NCBI GenBank assembly: GCA_030168595.1 | Contig: CP115556.1 | Location: forward strand, 1-64,000 | Length of the DNA stretch: 64,000 bases | Source: Methanomassiliicoccales archaeon LGM-DZ1 | Lineage (GTDB): Archaea; Thermoplasmatota; Thermoplasmata; Methanomassiliicoccales; Methanomethylophilaceae | Reading direction: 5' to 3' | Shown: positions 17,170 through 24,812 of the stretch, in pieces | How the letters are laid out: every line of letters starts with the position of its first letter | Position numbering within the stretch: the first letter of the stretch is position 1 | Notes under the pieces: model-generated | Told to the model about the DNA's origin: nothing | The model's database searches: none | What the model saw: the letters and a program-made list of their open reading frames with translations, nothing else | Position numbers and translations under genes: made by a program

Positions 17170-18874
17170 CCTCACTTATGCAGATAATTGATAACGAGGT
17201 CACAGCAGCGGAAGACCCAGTTTGGATATGAGTTCCCTCTGTTTCCTCGTGACCTCGTTGAGGCGCCACTCGTCGCCCACCAGGGTTATCCTCAGTTTCC
17301 TCATGATCTTCATGAACTTGGGGATCCACATCTCGTCCGTTATCCCTGCGGTCTTCATCCTGTCCAGAAGAGTTAGTCTCAGTCTCAGGGAAAGGAAGTT
17401 CACCAGGAGCCCTCCTTCGGCGGACTTCTGATCAGATTTCCCTTTGATCCCCATGAACAGGTCCGACTGCAATTGGGAGAAATCGTATTCCACATCGTTC
17501 CTCTGCCTGTATTCTATCATGAGTTCCTTCCACGGCAGATCGGATGTCGTAAGAACAGCGAACCTTCCGCATCCGTTCTCCTTGGCCGTTATGGCGTTGC
17601 GTTTCCTCCGGATATCGTATCTCCCGTTTGCATCGGATACCTCCAGCAGATTGTATATCTCGATCTGATTCGCAGACAGTTTCTTCGGCAGGAATGCGTC
17701 GTACTTCCTATCCGCCAGGAAACTCTCCATCTCGCCGATCCTCCTGTATAAGGTAGAGACCTCCGTCTGCCTGCGGGCGTCGTCCTGGAATACCACGGCC
17801 CTTATCGTCCCTTTGTCGGGATCTATGGAGAACTCCCCCTCCTCCAATACAACCCTGGTCTCGTAACCGCGTACAGAACTGCCCGCCAGATAGTCGGTGT
17901 TCAGAGGGGATTCGATATCCTTCACACTATCGGATATCAGGAGTTTCAGGATGGAGTTCCTGGCCGGTACGGGGACGGTAAATCCCGCACTGCGTTCCAT
18001 CATCAGTTCCACGTTGCCCGCGCTGAAGAACCCCCTGTCCATCACCATCTCGAAACCGTCGCAACCCATCCTCTTCAGATCGGCAACGATTATGTCCAGG
18101 GTGACCACGTCGGCCACCGAACCGGGATAGGTGCGGTAGCAGAAGGGCAGCCCGTCCTCCATCGAATGCACCATACCGAGATTGAACTGCTTCGAACCTG
18201 TGAAACGTGCCTTGCGTCCGGCTTCGGAATACTCCAGACCGTCGGAGTCGGTGCCCATGCACACTATGTCGAAGATCATGCATCCCTTCCCGGGACACAG
18301 TTCCGCGAAGAGGTCCTCCCTCCTGCCGGCATCCTCGCCCACGGTCTGCAGGAACCTGCAGACCTCCGACTGTTCGAAGGACCAATCCATGTCCATCAGT
18401 TCGCGCAGGTAGGTGTCCTCCACCGTCTCCTCCAGGAGGTCCCCGCTGCCCGGGTCGGTGATTCCCAGTATGGCAAGAGCCAGGAGTCTCTTCGCGTTCC
18501 TCGCACCGTAGATCTTGGTCAGCACCTCATCCAGATGCGATTCCCTGGCGAGGTTCCACATGATGTAGTACGGCCCGTAGGACGGACTGCGCACTATGGT
18601 CTGCTTCTTCGCGGGCTTCTTCAGCAGATTGCCTTTCTCGTCGCATGGACCGAGATATCTGCGTTTCTGCTTCGAACATTTCTTCACGGGATCCCATTCC
18701 GCAGTGACCTCGTAGAGATAGTACCTCGTCCCGGTCTTGGTCTTTTGCTGCTGGATCACGTTGTATGACATCGTTAATAGTGATAACGATGTTTATATAA
18801 ATACCCTTTGCCGGAATCACATGAGCCAGACAATCAGGATCCTGCCTCGTTATCAAAACTCAGCATAGGTGAGG
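17170..18874 (-). mobile_element. IS1634-like insertion sequence (copy 3), inside the SIR2 gene
   Basis: 1705 bp. The termini are inverted: CCTCACTTATGC at 17170 and GCATAGGTGAGG ending at 18874, extending inward through TTGATAACGAGG. The 6-bp direct repeat ATACAA flanks it at 17164-17169 and 18875-18880. Its ends match those of copy 4, so the two belong to one IS type. It carries one complete transposase. Confidence 0.9.
17200..18771 (-). CDS. IS1634-group DDE transposase (copy 3)
   Basis: 523 residues, complete. N-terminus MSYNVIQQQKTKTGTRYYLY; catalytic landmarks IFDIVCMGTDSDGLEYSEAG, MVMDRGFFSAGNV and the late acidic region RQRNDVEYDFSQLQSDLF. It is colinear with the copy 4 transposase (MSYKVVQKQS..., with the same EYDFSQLQSDLF), roughly half identical by eye. 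The ATG lies 103 bp inside the right terminus. Confidence 0.9.
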   Translation of the reverse strand: MSYNVIQQQKTKTGTRYYLYEVTAEWDPVKKCSKQKRRYLGPCDEKGNLLKKPAKKQTIVRSPSYGPYYIMWNLARESHLDEVLTKIYGARNAKRLLALAILGITDPGSGDLLEETVEDTYLRELMDMDWSFEQSEVCRFLQTVGEDAGRREDLFAELCPGKGCMIFDIVCMGTDSDGLEYSEAGRKARFTGSKQFNLGMVHSMEDGLPFCYRTYPGSVADVVTLDIIVADLKRMGCDGFEMVMDRGFFSAGNVELMMERSAGFTVPVPARNSILKLLISDSVKDIESPLNTDYLAGSSVRGYETRVVLEEGEFSIDPDKGTIRAVVFQDDARRQTEVSTLYRRIGEMESFLADRKYDAFLPKKLSANQIEIYNLLEVSDANGRYDIRRKRNAITAKENGCGRFAVLTTSDLPWKELMIEYRQRNDVEYDFSQLQSDLFMGIKGKSDQKSAEGGLLVNFLSLRLRLTLLDRMKTAGITDEMWIPKFMKIMRKLRITLVGDEWRLNEVTRKQRELISKLGLPLL

Positions 18875-19505
18875 ATACAAGTGATTTCGGATCGGTGCAA
18901 CTTCCATGAATTTTGTAAATTTCTCCGATTCCCTGAGAGCCAGACAAATAATAATCTGATATACGTTGATACACGCTGAGTTTATTTTCAAAAATCTGAT
19001 CTTCAAGCACAGTATCGTAATTGGTTGTGATGATGCATGGGACGTTATCACGTAATGAACGAAGATATGACAGTTCTTTTGTCTTTGATGAATCGTTATC
19101 CAGTTCAATATTCTTCAGTTCTGAAGCAACCATTATTCTCACAGGATTCAAGTGGGTCTCCAGAAAATAACTGTGTTCTTCCTTGGTAAGAATATCCTCG
19201 ACACGAAAGTATCCTTTTCTGGCTCTTTCATTAAATTCTTTTTCCATCTCTGTGGCAAGTCTGGGCATGAAATTTTCAATTTCATTCGGATGTTCTTTCA
19301 CATAATTTTTCGCGGAACTTTCAAGAATAATCATCATGGATTCATCAATACCGAATCTTTTTCCGACTCTGCTCAGCAATTCTTCCCATCCAGGCGCATT
19401 CTTGACATATCTTGTCGTTATTCCTGAACCCAATATCAGTGCCGGAGGTTTTGTAAATTTGAAAATGCGCTCTCCATTATCATTGTTTGAATCCATATCA
19501 CTCAC
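18875..19505 (-). pseudogene. SIR2-like (sirtuin-fold) defence-type protein, N-terminal fragment (1 of 3)
   Basis: N-terminal part of a SIR2-like protein. It shows ALILGSGITTRY (nucleotide loop), IITTNYDTVLED (the TTNYD motif) and IYKIHGSCTDPKSLV, where IHG carries the catalytic His position. Copy 3 entered just after SLV. Joining 19505-18875, 17163-16349 and 14483-14286 gives 1644 nt, exactly 548 codons with one terminal stop, so the ancestral protein was 547 residues. SIR2-like proteins of this type usually degrade NAD in antiviral abortive defence; that role is inference. The truncated fragment could still be made but lacks half the protein. ATG 19496 is an alternative start. Confidence 0.8.
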
Positions 19506-20201
19506 CTATTATTTTTGCAAATGAATCATCCTTGCTCATTAAGGAAATACTGCGGTTATCAAGGATCTTGATCAAACTTCCACCTGATACCCAATTTCCC
19601 AAGATGCTTTTTCGAAACTATAGTAGTTTATAATGGCAATTTTCATTGTGTGAGAAGTAACCATAACTTCTCTTCTTAGCATAGTGGCTGCATATTCTGG
19701 ATGATAGAGTTCCGTCTTACTCTATTTCCTTGGATGCGGATTCATACAATGCTTACGGAAGGTATACGATCCATCGGAGACATCCGGAAGCGAGACTGAA
19801 TACAAGAAAAGCATCTTCTGAATCTTCTGTTTAGTCTTGGCCTGTTCTTCCTGGGTCACAAAGCAGTGGGACATCAATCTTTCTAAACTCTCCATGTATT
19901 CATCCTGCCGTCGAGTTTGCGTGCGTTGTAGAATGATTTCCATGTTCTATTGATAAACAATTTCATTACATTCAGCGTACATTTCTTCTGAACCAAAATG
20001 GACAGTTTCTCGAGGAGATTAGGCAGGTTCACTGACTGAAATCACACAATCTTTGTCTGAATTGATATATCATTCATTTTAATTCAGTAATAAGTTTCAC
20101 TGGTTCAAGGAGATCCGGTGGAACTTATGAACGAATAAGGAAACACGGCTGTCTGCCAGCAATGATTTTACATCCGTTCCTCCCTCTGAGAGCCGATTCC
20201 C
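19506..20201. other. AT-rich intergenic stretch
   Basis: Apart from the doubtful small frame at 19722-19943, no gene is evident. AGAAGT...ACTTCT around 19651-19670 forms a short inverted repeat. The composition matches the SIR2 gene rather than the core genome, so this is probably part of the acquired island. Confidence 0.35.
19722..19943 (-). CDS. Hypothetical small protein (doubtful)
   Basis: A 73-residue frame, basic and helical at the N-terminus (ILQRTQTRRQDEYMESLERL), with no recognised motif. It lies in the AT-rich region upstream of the SIR2 gene and on the same strand. It may be a real small partner or a fragment of a lost gene; I cannot tell. Confidence 0.3.
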   Translation of the reverse strand: MEIILQRTQTRRQDEYMESLERLMSHCFVTQEEQAKTKQKIQKMLFLYSVSLPDVSDGSYTFRKHCMNPHPRK

Positions 20202-21599
20202 ATGGAATGGATTCTGATCATCTCGGTGCTCAACGTGCTCTTCATCGTCTCCGCGATGTACGCCGAGCGCTACAACCCGCAGGCCCTCGTCCTCTGGGCG
20301 GTCCTGATGGCCGCCGTGCCGCTGGCCGGTTTCCTCCTGTACCTCCTCTTCGGGCAGACGTTCTATTCCCGCTGGGCCTTCCGGCGCAAGAGGGATTTCG
20401 AGGCCAAGGAATGGGAGGATACCGCCGACTACGGCGGCGGCCTGGAAGGCGAGGCGCTCCGGATATCGGATGCGCTCCGCCGGTCCTGCGGAGGCCCGGC
20501 GGTCGGCGGCAACGATGTGCATTACTACTCCGAGTCGGAGGAGTTCTTCGGCGACCTCTTCAGCAGCATGGAGCGCGCGGAGAAGAGCATCCTCGCCGAG
20601 TACTACATCGTGAGGAAGGACGACACTGGGAGGAAGCTCATGAACATCCTCATCGGCCGCGCCAAGGCTGGCCTGACCGTCCGCCTGCTGGTCGACGAGA
20701 TCGGCACCCGCAACCTCCCGCGCGACCTGGTCAGGGAGCTCAGGAAGGCCGGCGGGAAGGTCACGACCTTCCACCGGACGATAACCCTCCTGCTGAGCGC
20801 CAAGAAGAACAACCGCAACCATCGGAAGATCGCCGTGATCGACGGGCAGACCGTGTTCGTGAGCGGGTACAACATCGGCGACGAGTACCTGGGGAAGGGG
20901 AAGTTCGGATACTGGAGGGACGCTGCCGTCAGGATCCGGGGCCCGGCGGCCGATTTCTACACGCGCACCGTACTCCAGGACTGGAGGTACGCTTCGCGCG
21001 AGGACATGGTGTGCAACGAGTCACTCTACCGCGGGGAGAAGGCGGGGGATGTCACCGTGCAGCTCACCTGCGGGGGGCCCGATATGCCCGGGACCAATTC
21101 TATCCATATGCAGTACGTCTCGATCGCGGACGCCTGCCGCCGGAGGATATGGATCACCACGCCCTACCTCGGGCCGACCGAGCCCCTCGTGTACCTGCTG
21201 CGCCTGAGGGCGCTGGAAGGAGCGGATGTCAGGATCATAATCCCGGACATCGGCGACCATGCGTTCGTCTATTGGGGGAACCGTTTCTCGGCCAGCAGGC
21301 TGATGGATGCCGGCGTCAGGGTGTACGAGTACCATGACGGCTTCATCCATGCGAAGACCGCCGTTGGCGACGGATGCTACTGCTCTGTGGGCTCGGCCAA
21401 CATGGACCCCCGGAGCATGAACCTGAACTTCGAATGCAATGCCATGGTCTACTCGGAGGAGATGGCCGCCGACATGGAGAAGGCGTTCGAGAAGGACTTG
21501 GAGAGATGCACCCCGTACACGATGGAGATGTACAGGAGGAGGAACATGGTCCAGAGGTTCAAGACGTTCCTGTCGAGGTTCCTGGCAGACCTCCTGTGA
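20202..21599 (+). CDS. Cardiolipin synthase-like phospholipase D family protein
   Basis: 465 residues. Two N-terminal membrane segments (about residues 3-19 and 27-46) are followed by two PLD domains, each with an HKD motif: HRKIAVIDG near residue 207 and HAKTAVGDGCYCSVGSANMD near residue 382. This matches bacterial-type Cls, which condenses phospholipid head groups at the membrane; archaeal homologs make glycerol archaeal cardiolipins. Length is normal for the family. It is monocistronic. Confidence 0.93.
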   Translation: MEWILIISVLNVLFIVSAMYAERYNPQALVLWAVLMAAVPLAGFLLYLLFGQTFYSRWAFRRKRDFEAKEWEDTADYGGGLEGEALRISDALRRSCGGPAVGGNDVHYYSESEEFFGDLFSSMERAEKSILAEYYIVRKDDTGRKLMNILIGRAKAGLTVRLLVDEIGTRNLPRDLVRELRKAGGKVTTFHRTITLLLSAKKNNRNHRKIAVIDGQTVFVSGYNIGDEYLGKGKFGYWRDAAVRIRGPAADFYTRTVLQDWRYASREDMVCNESLYRGEKAGDVTVQLTCGGPDMPGTNSIHMQYVSIADACRRRIWITTPYLGPTEPLVYLLRLRALEGADVRIIIPDIGDHAFVYWGNRFSASRLMDAGVRVYEYHDGFIHAKTAVGDGCYCSVGSANMDPRSMNLNFECNAMVYSEEMAADMEKAFEKDLERCTPYTMEMYRRRNMVQRFKTFLSRFLADLL

Positions 21600-21624
21600 G
21601 GGACGGACGGCAGACAGGGTCGTG

Positions 21625-21661
21625 TTTTGATAAATCAGGAATTTTTCCTATTTTATCAAAG
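21625..21661. repeat. Palindromic repeat, copy A
   Basis: A 37-bp imperfect palindrome starting TTTTGATAAATCAGG and ending ATTTTATCAAAG. It matches copy B (21892-21928) at 34 of 37 positions. The arms can form a hairpin of about 15 bp, or serve as a dimeric protein-binding site. Confidence 0.7.
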
Positions 21662-21891
21662 CAAGTCACGGCGCCGATCTCCCCTCTATCCCGCAGAGAA
21701 GGGACTGTATCGGAATCTCGGCCGGCCTGCTGCAAAGGAAGGTGTCTGCCTCCCGGCCTGCGAAAGTGCCAGATTCAGATAATGCTCATCAGGAGCGATC
21801 CTCCCAGATATTTTCGATCGTAGTCTGAGTCCCTGTTCTGCAGTTCATCCTCAGGCGACACTTTGTTTCCGAGGCACCGGGAAAATTATAA

Positions 21892-21928
21892 CTTTGATAA
21901 ATCAGAATTTTTTCCGATTTTATCAAAG
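21892..21928. repeat. Palindromic repeat, copy B
   Basis: Second copy, starting CTTTGATAAATCAGA and ending GATTTTATCAAAG, 10 bp before the GTG and 30 bp before the ATG of the DUF4143 ATPase. Its position overlaps where a promoter or leader would lie, so autoregulation is a possible role. Confidence 0.7.
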
Positions 21929-21958
21929 TATATCTAAGTGCAAACCATATGTCCTTTC

Positions 21959-23176
21959 ATGGAGGAGAAACTGGTCCGGAGGGAGAGATACCTCGAGATG
22001 ATACGTCCGGTGTACGATGTCGATATCATCAAGGTGCTCATGGGGCCGAGGCGTTCCGGCAAATCCGTGATCCTCTCCATGATAGCGGAAGAGGTAAAGG
22101 CGGACGCTGAGCACAAGATCTTCATCAATTTCGAAGACCTGAAGTACAAGCCCCTCACGGACGCCGAGGCCCTGAACGGGTATGTCGTCAGCCGCATGAA
22201 GGAAGGGAAGTACTACCTTTTCTTCGATGAGATCCAGAACGTGAAGGGGTTCGCCGAGGCCCTCGCCTCTCTGAAATCCACGGGCAGATGTTCCATCTTC
22301 GTGACGGGAAGCAACAGCAGGCTGCTCTCGGGAGAGCTTGCGACACTCCTCACAGGAAGGACGATCCAGTTCGAGATCCTGCCTTTCTCCTATTCCGAAG
22401 CGGAGGAATACATGAGGCTGACAAGGGGTTCGGTTCCGGACAGCTTCCTTTCGGACTACATAAGGCTCGGAGGGTATCCTCAGAGGTTCCAGATGGGGAA
22501 CGAGACCCTTGCGCGGAAGTTCCTCGAGGAGTTATACAGGTCTGTCATCGAGAGGGACATCCATGCGAGGCATCCGGACCTGGACATGGACAAGTTCGGT
22601 AGGGTGGCATCCTATGCTCTTGCCAACTGCGGCAACTATTTCTCTGCCAAGACAGTCTCTGATTATCTGAAGAAGAAAGAAGGGTTCGATGTCTCAGTTC
22701 AATCCGTGCACAGTTACCTCGATCTCATGGAGGAAGCCTATCTCCTGAAGAGGGTCAGCATCTACGACATAAGCAGGAAGACTGTGATGCCCTCGAAACC
22801 CAAGAACTACGCATTGGACAACGGGCTCAGATACATCATGACCGGTGCCGCGGACATGCAGAACGGGCATCTGCTCGAGAATCTGGTGTACCTGGAGCTT
22901 CTTGGAAGGGGGTACAAGGTCTATGTCGGTAAGAAATACAATGGGGAGATCGATTTCGTGGCGGTCAAAGACGGGAAGAAATGCTTCATTCAAGTGGCGT
23001 ATCTCTTGGCCGATAAGGCGACTGTGGAAAGGGAATTCGGTGCATTCTCCTCGGTGAGGGATGCATCGCCCAAGTACGTGATCTCCATGGACCCGTTCGA
23101 TATGTCCAGGGACGGGATAACCCACATCGGCCTCCGGGATTTCCTGGAAGGGAAGAAGGAACTTTACCTATCGTGA
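21959..23176 (+). CDS. AAA ATPase of the DUF4143 family
   Basis: 405 residues from ATG 21959 (GTG 21938 is an alternative). Walker A is GPRRSGKS near residue 29, Walker B is YYLFFDEIQNV near residue 85, and the sensor region is VTGSNSRLLSGELATLLTGR. The C-terminal DUF4143 domain has GEIDFVAVKDGKKCFIQVAY, similar to the PD-(D/E)XK-like core of the family but with Gln for the usual Glu. Such ATPases are widespread in methanogens, variable between strains and of unknown function. The paired palindromes upstream are the notable context. Confidence 0.88.
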   Translation: MEEKLVRRERYLEMIRPVYDVDIIKVLMGPRRSGKSVILSMIAEEVKADAEHKIFINFEDLKYKPLTDAEALNGYVVSRMKEGKYYLFFDEIQNVKGFAEALASLKSTGRCSIFVTGSNSRLLSGELATLLTGRTIQFEILPFSYSEAEEYMRLTRGSVPDSFLSDYIRLGGYPQRFQMGNETLARKFLEELYRSVIERDIHARHPDLDMDKFGRVASYALANCGNYFSAKTVSDYLKKKEGFDVSVQSVHSYLDLMEEAYLLKRVSIYDISRKTVMPSKPKNYALDNGLRYIMTGAADMQNGHLLENLVYLELLGRGYKVYVGKKYNGEIDFVAVKDGKKCFIQVAYLLADKATVEREFGAFSSVRDASPKYVISMDPFDMSRDGITHIGLRDFLEGKKELYLS

Positions 23177-23266
23177 AAGGCTTTCGAAAGAGAGTCTATC
23201 GGACACTTCCGCAGGCAGCGGGGGCAACGGGACAGATAATATATGCTTCGAAGCGGTCGGGATGGC

Positions 23267-23461
23267 ATGGCTTCTTACATCGAGGTCTCTGGGAAGGTCA
23301 CCGAGATCCCGCCTGGGACATTGATCTCGGATGCGGCCCGCACGGCCGGCATACTGCCCGATGCGTACCTTTTCCTGGTCTCGGGCGTGCCTGTACCTAT
23401 GGACGCTCCAATCGAGGACGGGCAGACCGTCAAAGCGATGAAGGTCGCCTCGGGTGGATGA
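23267..23461 (+). CDS. Ubiquitin-like small protein (MoaD/ThiS/SAMP type)
   Basis: 64 residues with a beta-grasp pattern (MASYIEVSGKVTEIPPGT, then VSGVPVPMDAPIEDGQTVKAM) and a C-terminal Gly-Gly, the hallmark of sulfur carriers and archaeal protein modifiers. The start at 23267 is chosen because the frame upstream (23243) adds residues unlike the family. No E1-like activating gene is adjacent. It could serve sulfur transfer for molybdopterin, thiamine or tRNA, or protein conjugation. Confidence 0.8.
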   Translation: MASYIEVSGKVTEIPPGTLISDAARTAGILPDAYLFLVSGVPVPMDAPIEDGQTVKAMKVASGG

Positions 23462-23553
23462 GCACTTGTCTTCCATGACGACGGAAATCCTTCTGCACAT
23501 GTGTTTTCGGAGAACCGATATATTCTGACATCGACTGACTCTCTCGATCGGAT

Positions 23554-23628
23554 ATGGCGGCATTGATATTCACAGACAGGACGATCGAGGGCCAGTGTAA
23601 GCTTCTATGTTATCCCGTATATGTTTGA
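23554..23628 (+). pseudogene. Remnant of the unknown paralogous family (N-terminal stub)
   Basis: A 24-residue frame, AALIFTDRTIEGQCKLL near its start, almost the same as the start of the gene at 33417 (AALIFTDRKIEGHCELL), then unrelated sequence and a stop. It is the leftover 5' end of another family member, next to the intact copy at 23661. Recombination between copies may have removed the rest. Confidence 0.6.
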
Positions 23629-23660
23629 ACCAGTGAATATAGAAGAACACGCGAGAAACA

Positions 23661-24494
23661 ATGTCGACGTTCATCATAACCGACCGGAAAATGGAGAGTC
23701 TCTGTGAATCATCATATATGACGGAGCCTCCCAAATCGCCCATTGTCTCCCCCATAGGGAGATTATGGCTGTCATCAGAAGGATTCAAACCGTCCGAAGT
23801 CTATCTTCTCGGCCCTCTTGCTTTCAAAAAGTACGGCTCCAGCAAAGAAAAGCTACTGTCGGAAACCTATGACAGGACCGATTTCGGGACCGACCCGGAT
23901 AAACTGAACTTCTACCAGTGCGGTTCTGTCGATACCGTTGACGGCAGACTTGAGGGCAATTTCATGTCTAGTATGCAGAGAAGCAACCTGTTGGTCCCGT
24001 TCGCCTGCTGGTACCTTCGGAAAGGAGGGTTCATAGCGGTTCACCAGTGGGGCGGCGGCTGGCATCCCCATTACCATCCATCCATCAGACCGATTGTGAC
24101 CCCGGAGGGGATCGGAGAGCTCCAGTACTGCACCCTGGACATGGACGGGATATTCATGTTCCGGTCCCATGGGGGCACTTATGAACCTCTGGCACATATT
24201 TTCGATGAGCTCCGCAGCGATCGCCCGGGAATGAAAGGGCATGATGTTTGGATGGTCCCAAAGGAAAGGACTGACGTGAGGGGCCTGATAGAGAGGTTCG
24301 AACCGGTTTATGATTATGTGACGGTGGAGAACAGATACCCGTCAGAGGACGGCGGCAAATGGCGCACCGTACCTCTCAGCGAGACCATGGAACTTGGAGA
24401 GGTAGAGAAATATCAACTGCGGTTGGTCGACAGACATCCAAGCGACGGCGGCCTCAACAGGCCGGTACCGGAACTGTGCGTCGTACTGAAATGA
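23661..24494 (+). CDS. Unrecognised paralogous family, member 1
   Basis: 277 residues. I do not recognise the family. It shares an N-terminal pattern (TDRK-x-E-x2-CE), FGTDPDKLNFYQCG, HQWGGGWHPHYHP and a block MDGIFMFRSHGGTYEPLAHIFDELRSDRP with the genes at 33417 and 43666. The motif H-x5-W-x2-H-[YF]-H-P is common to all three and could bind a metal; that is inference. There is no signal peptide or membrane segment. It lies between the UBL gene and a nuclease-helicase gene. Confidence 0.75.
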   Translation: MSTFIITDRKMESLCESSYMTEPPKSPIVSPIGRLWLSSEGFKPSEVYLLGPLAFKKYGSSKEKLLSETYDRTDFGTDPDKLNFYQCGSVDTVDGRLEGNFMSSMQRSNLLVPFACWYLRKGGFIAVHQWGGGWHPHYHPSIRPIVTPEGIGELQYCTLDMDGIFMFRSHGGTYEPLAHIFDELRSDRPGMKGHDVWMVPKERTDVRGLIERFEPVYDYVTVENRYPSEDGGKWRTVPLSETMELGEVEKYQLRLVDRHPSDGGLNRPVPELCVVLK

Positions 24495-24812
24495 ACAATA
24501 CTGTAAACTGAGGAATATATGTCGGCAGGCCATCGATATTCTATCAATATGGCCTGAGTTTGACACTTACGGCTGACCGAGGCCCGGCTTCCGCCGGGTC
24601 TGCTCATTGTCTCCCGCCCGCGCCCTGTTCTCATTTACGGCGAACGGACGCTCGGAAGGCCTCTTTTATCATTGCCGGCCGTCCGCAGGATGAAAAACCG
24701 CCTCGGTCCCGTCTGCCCGCCATCTGTCAAACTCGGGCCGTAATCGAAACCGGCATTCATCGTGCCGGTTGCCATAATCAATTTATCTTCTCATCATATC
24801 AAAATCTCGAAT
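24495..24812. other. Intergenic region ahead of the nuclease-helicase gene
   Basis: No gene is seen. CCTGAGTTTGACACTTAC at 24553-24570 resembles the 3' end of the broken nuclease-helicase gene (reverse strand at 26742-26759), possibly a leftover of an earlier copy. The last 40 bp are AT-rich and probably hold the promoter of the next gene. Confidence 0.35.

Larger units (their letters stand above)
21600..21958. other. Intergenic region bounded by paired palindromes
   Basis: About 230 bp of non-coding sequence between two near-identical 37-bp palindromic repeats, ahead of the DUF4143 ATPase. No coding pattern is seen. A 15-bp motif at 21764-21778 (reverse strand CTGAATCTGGCACTT) recurs in diverged form at 24554-24568 and 26743-26757. 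Confidence 0.4.

Noticed and set aside
16328-17329. Apparent 333-residue protein
   Set aside because: Its N- and C-termini are read from IS ends; the real gene fragment is 16349-17169.
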